A stretch of DNA of 64,000 nt from Sphaerolaimus hirsutus (taxonomy: Eukaryota > Nematoda > Chromadorea > Monhysterida > Sphaerolaimidae), in assembly GCA_964036195.1 (NCBI GenBank), contig OZ038456.1, positions 10,912,001-10,976,000 of the forward strand, written 5' to 3'. Positions 9,400 to 21,024 of the stretch are shown piece by piece; the stretch's first letter is position 1; each line of letters starts with the position of its first letter. The notes under the pieces were generated by a model. It was not told where the DNA came from. It did not search any database and saw only the letters and a list, made by a program, of their open reading frames with translations. The translations under genes were made by a program, and so were the position numbers.

Positions 9400-10561
9400 C
9401 AGGTTGGTTTTATAAGATTTTTTTGTGTACAAATTGTATACAACTTGTATTTTTTATATATTTTATTCTTATTTCATCTTATTTTACGTTATTTTATTCC
9501 CAAAAGTTGTTAATAGAATAAAATGACACCATTTTACAAAAAAATTTACAAAAATTATACAAAAAATCAGAATCATACATGCAAGGAGAGAAAAATGTTA
9601 TCATTATACCTTTACATGAATAAAATAAAATAAAATACCTTTAAAATGTTATCATTATACCATTATACCTTTACATGTTATCATTATACCTTTACATTCC
9701 ATTACTTTACAAAAGCTGCATGCAGTAAGGATTGTTAGCTAACTGCAAGTGTAAACTTACAATTATTGATAACAATGGTTTGCTTTTGTAAAATGTCATG
9801 CAAAGTGACAATTGTCCTGACAAATGTAAAGTAGTGTGAATTGTCATGCAAAATGTCATGTTTCATGTCAAATGTCAAGTAAAGTGGCAATTGTCATGTC
9901 AAATGTCATGCAAAGTGTAAATTGTGTATCCAAATCTTATGTTTTTGTATCCAAAGCTTATGTTTTGTATTCAAATATTTTTTTTGAATCCAAATGTTGA
10001 CATAAGATTTGGATTATGAAACATCAAGATTTAGATACATAACATAATATCTGGTCACAAAACATAAGATTTGGATACAGAACATAATATATGGACACAA
10101 AACATAACATTTGGATACAATTTGCTTGACAATTAACACTTTAATTTATATTTGTCATGACAATTGACACTTAACTTTACATTTGTCATGACAATTGACA
10201 CTTTGCATGACATTTTACATGACATTTGACACTTTACAAAGCTTCAGGACTGCCCCCAGTTCTGCGAATAAATGGGTAGAAGCTCAAGCAACAACATAAT
10301 TTTTTTACAAAAAATATGAATTTTTATACAATTTTACAAAAATATGAATTTTTAGGCTATTTACACAGGTCCCGGCCGGGGACCGGGACCTGTGTAAATA
10401 GCCGAATTTTTATACAATTTTACAATAATTTTACAAAAATTTGAATTTTAATACATTTTTATTTTTATTTTGAAATTTTCCATTTTATTTTATTTTATTC
10501 TTACATTTTCCATTTTGTTTTTATTTTATTCTTTATTTTTTCTGACATTTTGCCAACCCTG
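9400..10561. mobile_element. hAT element C4, TSD GTGATTAT/GTCATTAT
   Basis: The ends CAGGTTGGTTTTATAA and GCCAACCCTG are flanked by 8-bp repeats differing at one base. Arms of AAAATTTTAC / ATTTTATTTTATT enclose arrays of TGTCATGACAA-like and TTTGGATACA-like words. It matches the copies at 22667-23730, 28141-29206 and 39710-40915. The 49-bp element at 10355-10403 is inserted in its right arm. Confidence 0.85.
10355..10403. mobile_element. 49-bp minimal D element, 9-bp TSD GAATTTTTA
   Basis: Two 21-base inverted repeats (GGCTATTTACACAGGTCCCGG and its complement) are separated by 7 bases and flanked by perfect 9-bp repeats GAATTTTTA (10346-10354, 10404-10412). It contains nothing but the two termini of the D family, yet shows a complete transposition footprint. 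Confidence 0.95.
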
Positions 10562-10569
10562 GTCATTAT

Positions 10570-11200
10570 GATCTAGGGCTTTGTTGTACTTCTCTACATT
10601 CTACTCCTATTCACAAGTTGTAATTACATTCTATTTACCACAGTTCAGTAGGTTTTGGTAATTGTGCTGAACCCCTAAACTTTATGTTTCAGCCAACATC
10701 TGTAGTTGCCTACTTGGGTATTTGATTCAGTGGATGTTCTCCCTCAGTTCATTTGCCCTACATGGTGGCCCATTAATGAATTTGAGATGTTAGCACTTTG
10801 AGATCCATGTCACTGGGCGACGTTGGTCACACAAAAGCAAAAACACCCAACTCAAACAGTCCTCCTCGTCAAGTTGTTGGCCCCTGGCAAACTCGACACT
10901 TGTCAGCTGAGGTTTGCATGGCCAATTAGCACTCTGGGAGTAGACTGCCTCACTGCTCTGTCCCAGGCGTGCTACAGCTTATATCTCATGTAGATGCAAA
11001 CTAACATGTGTCATAGCTGACAGGTGCAGTGGTGACCACTGATTCATTTCCAAAACCAGCCAAAATGTCATACTGTGCTCCAAACAGACAATCCACTGTG
11101 TCATTCTAGGAAATGTCAAAAGGTCATATGGTGGCTTGCAGTGTAGATTTTCGTAATGGAATGCAGATGTGACAAATACAAATAAAACGTTACCATATCA
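10570..11200 (+). repeat. Dispersed repeat J, copy 1
   Basis: Blocks such as gaacccctaaactt, catgtttcagccaa and gagatgttaaactttgag recur in the same order, in reverse complement, at 17640-18055, at moderate identity. No terminal repeats, ORF or tail were found. Its class is unknown. The rest of 10562-11434 is AT-rich intron. Confidence 0.55.
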
Positions 11201-11434
11201 ATAAAAGGAAAAATCTGCTCTAGAAATTTTATATAACAAGGAAACGTTTGAAAGCTGATAATTGGATTGACAAATACAGCAAAAAATTCCCAACAAAGTG
11301 CTATATATATATATTCATTTTTTGTACACTCTTCAATTCAATATGCATTTAATGTAAAATATGTCTTCACACGCAGTGCAATGTGCATTGTTTTTTACAC
11401 AACAAGTGATAATTATTTGAGGATTTTTGTTTAC

Positions 11435-11591
11435 AAATGGACTTAACCAGCAAGAAATCGATGGCGCTTCTCTTGTCAACATATTTATTGACAACATGTG
11501 CTTCAAATCCGACATCCTTCATTATGCCAATTTTAAAGATTGACTCCAGCATCTGAATGTTGATACCCAGTGGAAAATGAGCCAATAATAG
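11435..11591 (-). CDS. Receptor exon, first ligand-binding lobe
   Basis: A 157-bp candidate exon, phase 0 to phase 1, with acceptor tgatacctag and donor GTAAAC. An alternative donor, GTTAAG, lies at 11447. The peptide includes GINIQMLESIFKIGIMKDVGF, resembling the start of lobe S1 in ionotropic receptors, where a Gly-rich turn precedes a helix that begins the ligand pocket. Its phase joins directly to the TM1 exon, but the resulting lobe would be short, so other exons may be missing. Confidence 0.5.
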
Positions 11592-11786
11592 CTAGGTATC
11601 ACGTTTTTCGTAAGGAGATCGACAGGGTTTCAGTCGAGTTTTCAAATGGGAACCATGAAAACTAGCTTGTGTGGCGCCATTGTGACACCCCAAAAATATT
11701 GTTTAGGGGGGAGTTATTCGAGGGGGGTCTTATTCGAGGATTTGCGGTAACTGTATATTTGCCTACAAAACTGTATCTGAATCAAC
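11592..11786. other. Intron with an H-like fragment
   Basis: About 11700-11750 has gagttattcgagggggg and ggatttgcggta, the right end of an H-like TA element. Its left end is not recognisable. Confidence 0.4.
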
Positions 11787-13759
11787 TAGGGTGTCAAAAA
11801 ATTTTTTTTACGGAAAACGGAAAACGGAAAGGTAAAAATTTTTCACTTTACGGAAAACGGAAAACGGAAAGGTAAAAAAAAAATTTCTGCCGGAAAACGG
11901 AAAACGGAAAGGTAAAAAAATTTCACTCAGCGGAAAACGGAAAACGGAAAGGTAAAAAAAAATTGTCGGCCGGAAAACGGAAAACGGAAAAATGAAATGC
12001 CGGAAAATGGAAAACGGAAAGCAAAATTTTCACGGAAACGGAAAAAAATTAAGTGAAATTAGCACGGTAATAGACAAATTTGCAGAAGGAAAACCTGCAT
12101 GCAGGTTTGCCTGTTTGGCTTTGATGCTGGTAGCTGTACATTCTGCAACTATGGATCATGCCTGTAACTTCACTTGTAGTTCAAGCTTAACTGAACCAAC
12201 AAAAAATCATCAAAAAGTAGCCATAGTGGCCATAGGAAAGGAAACACTACGACAATTTCACAGTCTAGAAGCAGTGGGAATCACTGATGACCCCTATGCA
12301 ATTGATGACAACATTGCAGAGGAGATGATAATAAATAGCATAAAATTCAACAACAACAACAAATGATACTATATTGACTGGCCGTATAAAGAGAGTATCA
12401 GTGACCTGCCCACGGGAAAAGCAGAAGCCTTGGTGCGGTTTAAATCACTGATAAGAAGATTCAACAAAGATCCAAACTTATTTGAACAATACCAGAAAGT
12501 TTTGGATGACCAACTGGAAAAGGGAATAATTGAGATCTGTGACGACAAAACAGACAACGAGGGGATTCATTACCTGCCACACCAGCCAGTAATCACGCCG
12601 GGCAAATCGACATCATGCAGAATCGTGTACGATGGGTCGGCAGGTAAGCCCAGTTTCAACGAGTGCCTTTTTAGATTACCAATTACAACACCATTAGCAC
12701 TGGGCCTACTCCTGAGGTTCAGGGCAGGCAATCTAGCATTAATTGCCAATATTGAAAAGGCATTTTTGCAAATAGGATTGCATGACCAACCTAGAGACTA
12801 CACACGATTTTTTTGGCTGAAAGATGCCTCAAAACCAGTAACTGAAAATAACTTAATAGTACTTCGTTTTAAATGCATACTGTTTGGACTTGTCTGCAGC
12901 CCAGCAATTTTGGGAGCAGTCATAAAATACCATTTAAATGTGACAATAAACAACATGAATGAATATGAAGAAAATGAAGGGGAATGAAACCAGTTGGCAA
13001 TGATAATAAACAACATTTACGTCAATAACTTCATCATGAGTGTCACGAATGAAGTTGAAGCTTTAGAACTATATTACAAAGTAAAAGCTTTATTTAACCA
13101 ATGTTCTATGAACATGAGGGAATGGCTGTCAAACTCCAGATCAGTCATGAATGAAATAGCAGAAAACGACAGGAGTCCAAAGGTGAATAAAATTGTCGCA
13201 GTAATGGGCATGAAATAAAATCACCGAATGGACTTGCTGGCAATATCAACACCAAAATTGCAAATTGACAGCATCACAACACCAACCAGATGAAACTTGA
13301 ATAAATTATTGGTGTCAGCATATGACCCAATTGGGTTCACAGCACCTGTTTCACTGACCCTGAAATCCCAGTTGTCAATGCTGCTCCAAGAGACAAAAAC
13401 AACACAATGGAATGAGCCAATTGAAGATAAATACAGATTGGAAAAACAATGGAAAAATGCCAGAAAACTGAAAATCGAGCCAGAAAATGGAAAAATGGCC
13501 TGGTAAAACGGAAACGGAAAGGTAAAAATTTTTCAGCCGGAAAACGGAAAAATGGGCCGGAAAAACGGAAACGGAAAGGTAAAAAACTTTCAGCTGCCGG
13601 AAAACGGAAAACGGAAAGGTAAAAATTTGTCGGCTGCCGGAAAACGGAAAACGGAAAGGTAAAAATTTTTCGGCTGCCGGAAAACGGAAAACGGAAAGGT
13701 AAAAAATTTTCCTGCGGAAAGGCGGAAACGGAAAACGGAAACGGAAATTTGACACCCTA
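11787..13759. mobile_element. hAT element K1 carrying a BEL/Pao fragment, TSD GAATCAAC
   Basis: The TIR TAGGGTGTCAAA / TTTGACACCCTA is flanked by perfect 8-bp repeats GAATCAAC (11779-11786, 13760-13767). The arms (11800-12045 and 13450-13745) are arrays of ACGGAAAACGGAAAGGTAAA. Between them lies about 1.37 kb of BEL/Pao pol. The same pol-arm junction recurs at 2970-3000, indicating that the chimera moved as a unit. Confidence 0.9.
12062..13440 (+). pseudogene. BEL/Pao pol fragment (linker, reverse transcriptase, connection) inside K1
   Basis: One reading frame runs through the whole fragment, interrupted by point stops at 12364 (TGA), 12985 (TGA), 13216 (TAA) and 13294 (TGA) but by no frameshift. 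In order: a linker (FHSLEAVGITDDPYA), the RT fingers and palm (LPHQPVITPGKSTSCRIVYD, then IEKAFLQIGL and FGLVCSPAILG), the palm motif at 13018-13029, the MREWLSNS segment, and the AYDPIGFTAPV motif typical of BEL elements. The catalytic YVDD is YVNN, so both metal-binding aspartates are lost. No gag, integrase or LTR is present. It is a dead, captured fragment. Confidence 0.85.
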
Positions 13760-14013
13760 GAATCAACCCTGTCCTCACGTCACTCAGTCATTGGTCTTCA
13801 CGTGTGTTCTGCATTATACAGATCACAAAATGCTGTAAGTATTTGTAATGTACCTACTTTCTCTTTTCTTTACCCTCTATATGGGTGGGAGTATTTCGAG
13901 GGTAGGGGGAGGGGGGTGTATTATTTACACAGCTCGCGCAGACCTGGGAAGCATTTTGAGGGGCGGTTAATTCAAGGGCGGGTAATTCGAGGTAATACGG
14001 TACATACAAGATA
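13760..14013. other. H-like fragment
   Basis: 13890-14002 has gggtatttcgag-type and ttaattcaagggcggg words ending tcgaggtaatacggta, the right end of an H2-like element. The left end is not clear. Confidence 0.4.
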
Positions 14014-14379
14014 CCGTAAATCCTGGAATAAGTCCCCAGGGGAGTTATTTTTTCGTCAGAACAGTTTGAGGGGGAGTTAATCGAGGGGGGAGTTATTCGG
14101 AGGGGGGGAAGTTGTTTTTTCGTCAGAATATTAAGTGCATAAGTACTACATAGCCACTTTCGGTAAAACATTCTTTTGTGTTTACGTTGCATACGCTGCA
14201 CTGCCTTTGCATTCGATGAACCTGACCCTGGCTTTTTTGTTCTGTCTGGCTTCATCGAAATGTTTTTTAATGTGGCACGACTTATTTGTATCGATCATAG
14301 GGGGGAGTTATTCGAGGGGTGGAGTTATTTTTTCCTTACGCTCGCAAGAGGGGGGAGTTATTCGAGGGTGGATTTACGG
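14014..14379. mobile_element. TA-TSD element, CCGTAAATCC ends
   Basis: CCGTAAATCCTGGAATAAG and GAGGGTGGATTTACGG are flanked by TA (14012-14013, 14380-14381). The interior has repeated gggggagttattcgag words. It is a sister family of H with a shifted TIR sequence. The interior block (14160-14280) matches nothing I recognise. Confidence 0.7.
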
Positions 14380-14415
14380 TAATCAAAGCTAAAAATAAGT
14401 AAAATTATGCATACC

Positions 14416-14876
14416 TAGTGATGTAAGAGCGCCATGGCGCTGGCGCCTGGCGCTAGCACCAAAGCAAAAAGCGCCATGACGCTTTTGGCGCTTGGCGCTA
14501 TCTTGTTGTGGCGCCGTTGGCGCTTGGCGCCATGCCCATGAATAGCGCCATGGCGCTTCTGGCGCTTGGCGCTATTTTTGCCTGGCGCCAGGAACAAAAT
14601 GCCTGGCGCTGGCGCTTGGCGCTAGCGCGAAAGCAAAAAGCGCCATGGCGCTTCTGGCGCTTGGCGCCATGCCCATGAATAGTGCCATGGCGCTTCTGGC
14701 GCTTGGCGCTATTTTTGCCCGGCGCCAGGAACAAAATGCCTGGCGCTGGCGCTTGGCGCTAGCGCCAAAGCAAAAAGCGCCATGGCGCTTCTGGCGCTTG
14801 GCGCATTGTTTCTCTGGCGCTATTGGCGCTTAGCGCTGGGGGTCGGAAAAGCGTCATATAGTCTTGGCGCTTTTCA
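14416..14876. mobile_element. hAT-like element F4 (GGCGC-word family), imperfect TSD
   Basis: It begins TAGTGATGTAAGAGCGCC, with about 400 bp of tandem-like GGCGCTTGGCGCTA and GCGCCATGGCGC words in partial duplication (14510-14600 resembles 14650-14740). The flanks tgcatacc / cgcatacc match at seven of eight bases, but the right TIR has lost its last bases. Confidence 0.65.
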
Positions 14877-15266
14877 CGCATACCTATACCAGAAATTTGC
14901 ATATATCATAAATGAACAGAATACATTCATTATTCGCACGTTTCTCCACCGGGTAATTCGCAGTCATTTTTTACATAATCTAAATTGTCTAATCTTTTGG
15001 CACGTTTCACTGATTCAAGGCCACATGGGAAAACGAACGGCGGGTACGGCCGGGGGCGAAATTCAAATTGCCTAGAATTTTTATGGGCAACTCAATTCAC
15101 TTTTATTTAAACTTTGACGTGATTTTCGTCGTTTTGGCATCTCTCCATCGGTTGACAAGTTTGCAATTTGACAGGTGATATGACAAGCGCGTGCTAAGCA
15201 GTAAGTTAAGTGCCAAGGTGTAGGTTAAGACCGTTAAGTGTCAACGTGAAACTGTCAAGTGACAAC
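14877..15266. other. Unassigned intronic sequence
   Basis: Short reiterations of taagtgtcaa / aagtgacaa occur near 15195-15260. I see no gene or element ends. Confidence 0.4.
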
Positions 15267-16027
15267 CAGAGTTGTTAAAATACCGGTATTTTTGGAAAGC
15301 GTAAGCGTATGCGTAAATACACTTTCCAAATTTTGAGTATGAATACTGTAAGCGTAAGGTATTTTTAAAATACCTAGGAAAGCGTAAAAAAAAGCGTAAG
15401 CGTAAATTTTTTTTGAGAGAGCGCTCTTGCTATTGAGCATCGGAAAATACCCTTGCTTTCACATTTAGATCAATGCATCACAGATTCTGTTCATTTTTGT
15501 AAAGTGAATACTTTCACAATCAAGCTCTCAGCGACATTTTTTCCACTTGGTAGTCTGCTCTTTGATGTAGATGGCAACTTATGGACAGCGACACTCAATT
15601 CCTCCTCACCTTGTAACTCGGAGTCGGTGCTGTCGATGGCGACAACATCGTTGTCGGAATCCATTTGCACCCCCAAAATTCCTAATCTGAAGCCACGATA
15701 TTGCAAAGCGATACAATTTAAACCACACATTTGTATTTCGACACAAATTGTGCATGCGCCGCTATTTTCAGTGTTTTACTGCACACACGCAGTCATTTTT
15801 TTGGTACGCGTTGTCGTTCATTTTCATTTTTGTAGTTTTACTCTTTTTCAAAAGCGTGAAACTGGACTGTGTGAAAAGTTTTTTACGCTTTTAGTATCCG
15901 GGTAAATTGGCCGGGAAAGCGTAATAAAGCGTACGGGTATTTTATGAAAGCGTAAGCGTAAGCGTAAGTATAAATACCCATTTACCCGGGTATTTCGGGT
16001 AAGCGTAAATACGCTTTCGCAACTCTG
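15267..16027. mobile_element. hAT element B2, TSD GTGACAAC
   Basis: CAGAGTTGTTAAAATACC and GCTTTCGCAACTCTG are flanked by perfect GTGACAAC repeats (15259-15266, 16028-16035). The arms repeat GCGTAA and end in CCCGGGTAT words. The interior shares a block with B1 (gcacacacgcagtcattttttt in B2, complement in B1). The minus-strand interior has a short open stretch (about 15491-15700) of unknown origin. Confidence 0.93.
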
Positions 16028-16172
16028 GTGACAACTGACAAGTAAAACTGAAAGTGACGCGAAGTTGTCTAAAAATGTATTTTGTATTTTTCACTCGACT
16101 TGATTTTCATATTTCACTTCAGTTGATCACTTTTTCAACTTCTTTATTCATTCTTAGTTAGGTACTTAACTA

Positions 16173-16628
16173 CCGTATTTCCTCGAAATACCCCCCGGGG
16201 GGTGATTGTTTCATAGTGGTCCCGAGAGGGGGGGGGGTTAAACGAGGGGGGGGGGGTATTTCGAGGGGGGGGGTTATTATTTCACGAGAAAATTTTTGAA
16301 AACCAAGTACGAAATTGTCGTCTGAAACGTACGCAGACGTCGAATTTGCAACAAAAACCGCCATTATTAAGGTTCTGTAGACTAATATTAGTATGTAGGT
16401 GGTATGTACACTGTTCTAACGTGACACCGACATTGTTTTAACGTGTGTTCTGCAGTACACAGAACACAAACTACAGTTATTGTCATGTACGTTCCCTTTA
16501 CACTCAATTGGGGGGGGGGTATTTCGAGGGGGGGGGTGATTGTTTCATAGTGGTCTCGAGAGGGGGGGGGGGTCAAACGAGGGGGGGGGGGGTATTTCGA
16601 GGGGGGGGGGGATTTCGAGGAAATACGG
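16173..16628. mobile_element. TA-TSD element H3
   Basis: CCGTATTTCCTCGAAATA and the complementary end at 16628 are flanked by TA (16171-16172, 16629-16630). Long G-runs flank an interior (16290-16500) that is the inverse of the H1 interior without its H2 insertion, so it serves as the empty-site reference. Confidence 0.88.
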
Positions 16629-16934
16629 TATTTGCCGAATTTACCTCTGAATGAATAAAATTAATACTATTGTATACAGAAAAAACTCAATTTACACTGA
16701 ATTGGGTCACCCAAAAAGTCTTCGAGCAAATTGAATTTCACACCAGATCAAGAAACGAAAAGGCCGTTCTCTCACTGGATGCGACATGTTTCTCAATTTT
16801 TGTTATTTTATTCTCATTTCTCAGTCTAATAATCTGAAAGTGTATGGGGGCTGGTCGAATTGCAATAAATTGATTGCATTTGAAAATTTTCGTAGTTTAA
16901 GGTTTCACATTCTTGAGGTGAAATGCATGTATTA
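16629..16934. other. Unassigned intronic sequence
   Basis: AT-rich, with no element ends or coding signal seen. Confidence 0.4.
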
Positions 16935-17320
16935 CCGTATTTCTTCTAATAATACGGCATACCTCCAATAGAACGGCGCCTCCAATAGAACGACCAGTTT
17001 TGGCACGTTTTTGCACTCACGAAAACAATAGAACGACACCTCCAATAGAACGGCAGGCAGAAATTACGTTGGGAGTGCGCCAAAACACAAAAACGAATCA
17101 CAAACGGATTGTGAGAATGTTCAAAACATTCAAATGGGTGTTAAATCTTAAATTGATGATCTGATTAAAATTTTGCTCTAGCTTCTTAAAAATAAAGCTA
17201 TGTTGAAATGCGAGATCTGTGAAATAGGCATCCTCCAATAGAACGGCACCTCTAATATAATGGCAGGTAAAAAGTGGATGAACAAAATAGAACGCCGCTC
17301 TTCTATTAGAAGAAATACGT
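16935..17320. mobile_element. TA-TSD element V1 (CCGTATTTCTTCTAAT ends)
   Basis: CCGTATTTCTTCTAATA and TATTAGAAGAAATACGT are flanked by TA. Subterminal repeats of cctccaatagaacggca occur on both sides of a spacer. A second copy lies at 45693-46030. Confidence 0.78.
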
Positions 17321-17639
17321 TAACCTTGAATTTTTCCATCCACGTGAAGCTATAAATAGTGCATGTGTCAATTAAATTAATGAGTTTGCATTAGCCTCTT
17401 GCCCTCGCCGCAATGAAATTCGAACCAGTCACCTTTTCTGAAATGAAACTTTACCCGTAGTGCGAAACGTGCAAGACTATGCACACTTTAAAAAAATGAA
17501 AAAGATAAAGTTGGAGTTGGGTACATTCGACATTGCTTCATGTGTGAAATCATTAAATTTTTTGGAAGTGTTTTTTGTCAATGTTGATGTTATGGTGGAG
17601 CGTTTAAGGAAAATGCATATAAATTGTTTAAACTGTCAT

Positions 17640-18055
17640 TACTGTCGTGTGCATGGGAAACAGGGCTCACGGTGAACTGAGTCCGTGGCACACATGAGAA
17701 ACGTGGATTGGGGTCCAGCTGGATTGGCATGTGGACCTTGGGCAAGAGGTGAAGCCAACTCCACTAAGCAAACGACCAGAGGAGATTTGCATTTGAGATG
17801 TGGTGTCATTGCATTTTTGGGTGGAACGTTGCTCAGTGACACAGGTCTCAAAGTTTAACATCTCATATTCATAGATGGGCAACCCCCAAAGCGGACATGA
17901 ATGATTAGGGAAAATGAGTTAATGAACATCAACTGACCTAAACACCCAATTAGTCACACCCAGTAGTCCAAGAAGATTGGCTGAAACATGAAGTTTAGGG
18001 GTTCAGACCAATCATCCAAAAACCTATACAACTGTGGAAATACAAGTGTATAGAA
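17640..18055 (-). repeat. Dispersed repeat J, copy 2
   Basis: Reverse-complement relative of 10570-11200, sharing ordered blocks (tgaacccctaaacttcatg, catgtttcagccaa, atgagatgttaaac). On the minus strand two frames stay open for about 70 codons, but there is no splice or start context. 17321-17639 is AT-rich without recognised features. Confidence 0.55.
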
Positions 18056-18060
18056 TTTAG

Positions 18061-19129
18061 TGGACTCCAACTACAACATTACTCCCACTAGAGACAAAAA
18101 CTACACAAGTGGGGTGAAATAATACATGGTCAAATGAAGGGTGTGCTTCTAAAAGTACCGATCTACGAAAAATCAATTTTGAGATAATTGCAATTGAAAG
18201 TTTGGAGTAAACTTGGCAGACATGAAACAAATCAGCTTTCCTTCTTTTATGTACAAGTAAGATATGTCTCAAGTTCGAATTCGAACAGATGAATTCCGTT
18301 CGATTCAAAGTTAATTTGAACCAATTGAACTTTCAAACGTGAAAAATAAATGGATTAAGCATGGATATAAAAATACACAGTCGGAAAGCTAGATATCTCG
18401 CTCAAACAGTGCTAACGAATTCATAAAAAGCCTGAATGTGATAGATATCCGTTATGTTAATTTGGCACGCATCGGGTTACGTATTATACGAATGAGGTAA
18501 AAGACGCAGGATTTACGTTTGCGTTACTCATTACGTCTGTGGAATACAATTAAGCGACTGGAAATGATCGCAAATGTGTCAGCTAGTGTACAGGCCGCCA
18601 TTTGTGATCATTTCCGGTCAATTTTTGCATTCTGCAGCGATAATCAGTGACGCGAACCTGCGTTTTTCGCTCTCATTTGTCTGAAACGCAGCGCGACTTG
18701 GACGTGGGCCAAATTCACATATGACCCTATCGTTAGTTTATACCACACTCGTACAAAAATTCCTTTGACCATTGACTTCCATAATGTCCGCCGAGTATAT
18801 GCAATACCCATACATGGTTATCGGGTATGGGAATTTTGGGTATGGGTATTTTGGGCATATTGTTGGGTATCCACATGCATGGGAATAATTGTTTTTTTAA
18901 ACACATAACACTAGCTATATCAAATTTAGTGAATTTTTTGTATAGTACAGTACATTTTAAAGGAACAAATTGGTAATAGGATGTAGAACGAATGGTACCT
19001 TTAAAAGCACATTTTCATTACATGTAGATTGGCATGTTTACCCATACAAAAAAAAACGCAAAATTAGGTTAGTTTTTTTAATGTACTGATCTCACATCGG
19101 TACTTTCAGAAGCACAAAAAAATGTGCAG
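18061..19129. other. Unassigned intronic sequence
   Basis: The minus strand of 18057-18308 is open for 83 codons but has no convincing splice sites or family resemblance. 18800-18870 has imperfect gggtatgggaattttgggtat reiterations. No gene is claimed. Confidence 0.35.
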
Positions 19130-19678
19130 ATTGGTACCTTTGATTTGTCTCAATTTTGGCACGCGTGTACTCCTTTGTTTACTGAGTATGCATGCCAAAT
19201 TTCAGCTAAGCGTGGTTACCAGTTCTTATTTTTGTTACATTTAAATTTTTGTCGTTCACTGTACTTTTGTCCCCAGTGGCAATAGAAATGGCCCCGATTG
19301 GGGTTATTTCTATTGCCACCGGGGACCGGTCCCCGGTGGGATTTGGATCACTCAACAAAAATACAGTGATCAACGAAAACAAAAGTGTAAATAAAATACT
19401 ACTCACTAACCGCTCTGAGCTGAAATTTGGCATGCATACTGACTAAACAAAGGAGTACATGCATGCCAAAATTGAGACTAATTGAAAGAAAAATTTTGCA
19501 CCTCCCAAAGAATATGCATCAGCACATGTAACTGTCTTGCAGAAATTTTGTGCATGCTAATTTGGTGATAATTAACCTAATTAACATGCAAACAACCCAT
19601 ACACACCAATTTTTGACTTTTGAAATTTTTTATTTTTTGCCGGGTACCGGTCCCTGACCAGGGCCTCTGTAAATAGCC
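19130..19678. mobile_element. Truncated D-family element D2
   Basis: The right end is CTCTGTAAATAGCC (19678), preceded by the D-family ggtaccggtcc palindrome and the conserved block cctaattaacatgcaaacaacc. The turn near 19150-19200 (cctttgtttactgagta) matches D1. 19274-19347 holds two extra hairpins (gtggcaatagaaat ... complement, and ccggggaccggtccccgg). The left TIR is missing. Confidence 0.65.
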
Positions 19679-19787
19679 TGCAAACTGGTGTATGTAGGCA
19701 AACAGTGTATTTTATTTCTGTGCGGGGTGCATCTTGTCTAGCATTCCAAAAATGGCCAATTTTAAGAAAATATAATTAAATATAATC

Positions 19788-19918
19788 GGCTATTTACACA
19801 GGTCCCAGCCGGGGACCGGGACCCGGCAAAAAATAATTTTTTTCAAAAGTGAATAATTGGCGTGTATGGGTTGTTTGCATGTTAATAAGGTGAATTATCA
19901 CCAAATTAGCATGCACAA
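19788..19918. mobile_element. D-family left-end fragment D3
   Basis: GGCTATTTACACAGGTCCC and the following 115 bp match the left arm of D1, then similarity stops at the tgcacaaa point. It may be the displaced left half of D2. Confidence 0.65.
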
Positions 19919-20688
19919 AGTCGAGTCTCAAGTGAAAATCTTGAATCTTGAGTCAGTGGGAAGTGTTACCTTTTGGTATGATGCTTCCAAGACATTTTCA
20001 ATACTGGTCCACTTTACCCATGTTTTCACACGAAAATAATGAAGTCTTAATGCCAACACTTCAATTAAATATCAATACAATCAGTTTTGGCACCCATTTT
20101 TACCCACATGTAACAAATCGAGTCACATCAACTTCTAGCCCTAGTAGTTACTCCAGAATCTACAGTGTGTTGAATCAACTTTTGATGTCAATTTGTATTT
20201 TTTTTGTTTCAGCATTGTGAAAAAGCATCACACCAGGCGCCAGCGGTATGCTATCGAAAATCTGAGGAGATTCTCAAAACTATGGTGGTGATTTGTTGGT
20301 GATTCTTTGGCATCGTGGCAGGTGATTGTGGATTCCACAACTTCTGCAGCTGCTGTATTCTGAATCAGAATGTTGTGAACCATTTAGTGAATTGTATACT
20401 GTTGTGAATTGTTTAGTGAATCCATGTTTATAGATTCTAAATGTCTATCCCTATGTTGTTTTTATAGTCTTTACTTTGGTTGTTGTGAAAGTTAGCAATG
20501 AAGAAGAACAAAAATAACTAACAAAAATTTAGTTGACATGGAATAATTTTTAAAATGAAATTAACTGGACATGTAGCTTCGATTTTTGCACATTTTGCAT
20601 CACATATTTTTTAAATGTAACAAAAAATGGGAGTAATCACAATAAACAGGAATGAGTAAATATTTTTTGAGTAAAAAATCTGCCTTTA
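19919..20688. other. Unassigned intronic sequence
   Basis: AT-rich, with a local ttgtgaattgtttagtgaat duplication (20370-20425). No gene signal. Confidence 0.35.
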
Positions 20689-20941
20689 TACTCGGCGTAC
20701 GTGATACTCTGCCCTCGCACTGATTTATGTCTCGTGTTGGAAGTGTGCCAATTATTGTTAAATCATGCGATTTCCACAAAAAGATGTTAAAAAGTATCGA
20801 TGTGAACATGTGTAATGAAGAACATTATTACAACAATCAACTTTGTCATGTTTTTATGAAACTCGCGCCCATTAACCATCGTTGGCACTTGGCACACTTC
20901 CAGCGGGAACCACGCGTGCAAGGTGTAAAGTAACCGGAGTA
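20689..20941. mobile_element. TA-TSD element E1 (TACTCGG ends)
   Basis: TACTCGGCGTACGTG and GTAACCGGAGTA are flanked by TA (20687-20688, 20942-20943). The subterminal words gtgtgccaa.ta and ttggcacacttcc are complementary. It is related to 34638-34877 in inverse orientation, and its outer TIR matches the ends of the 9.15-kb unit. Confidence 0.82.
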
Positions 20942-21024
20942 TACATGAATCCAGCTACATCTGCGTTCAATTGAAAGACAAAAATTCATATTATCATCTT
21001 TAATTAACTGTATTGAGTGATGGT

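Noticed and set aside
9601-10240. CRISPR-like array of TGTCATGACAA and TTTGGATACA words
   Set aside because: Repeat spacing is irregular, words occur in both orientations, and the whole lies inside hAT C elements of a eukaryotic genome.
18057-18308. 83-codon minus-strand open frame as a receptor exon
   Set aside because: No convincing acceptor or donor and no resemblance; kept only as unassigned sequence.
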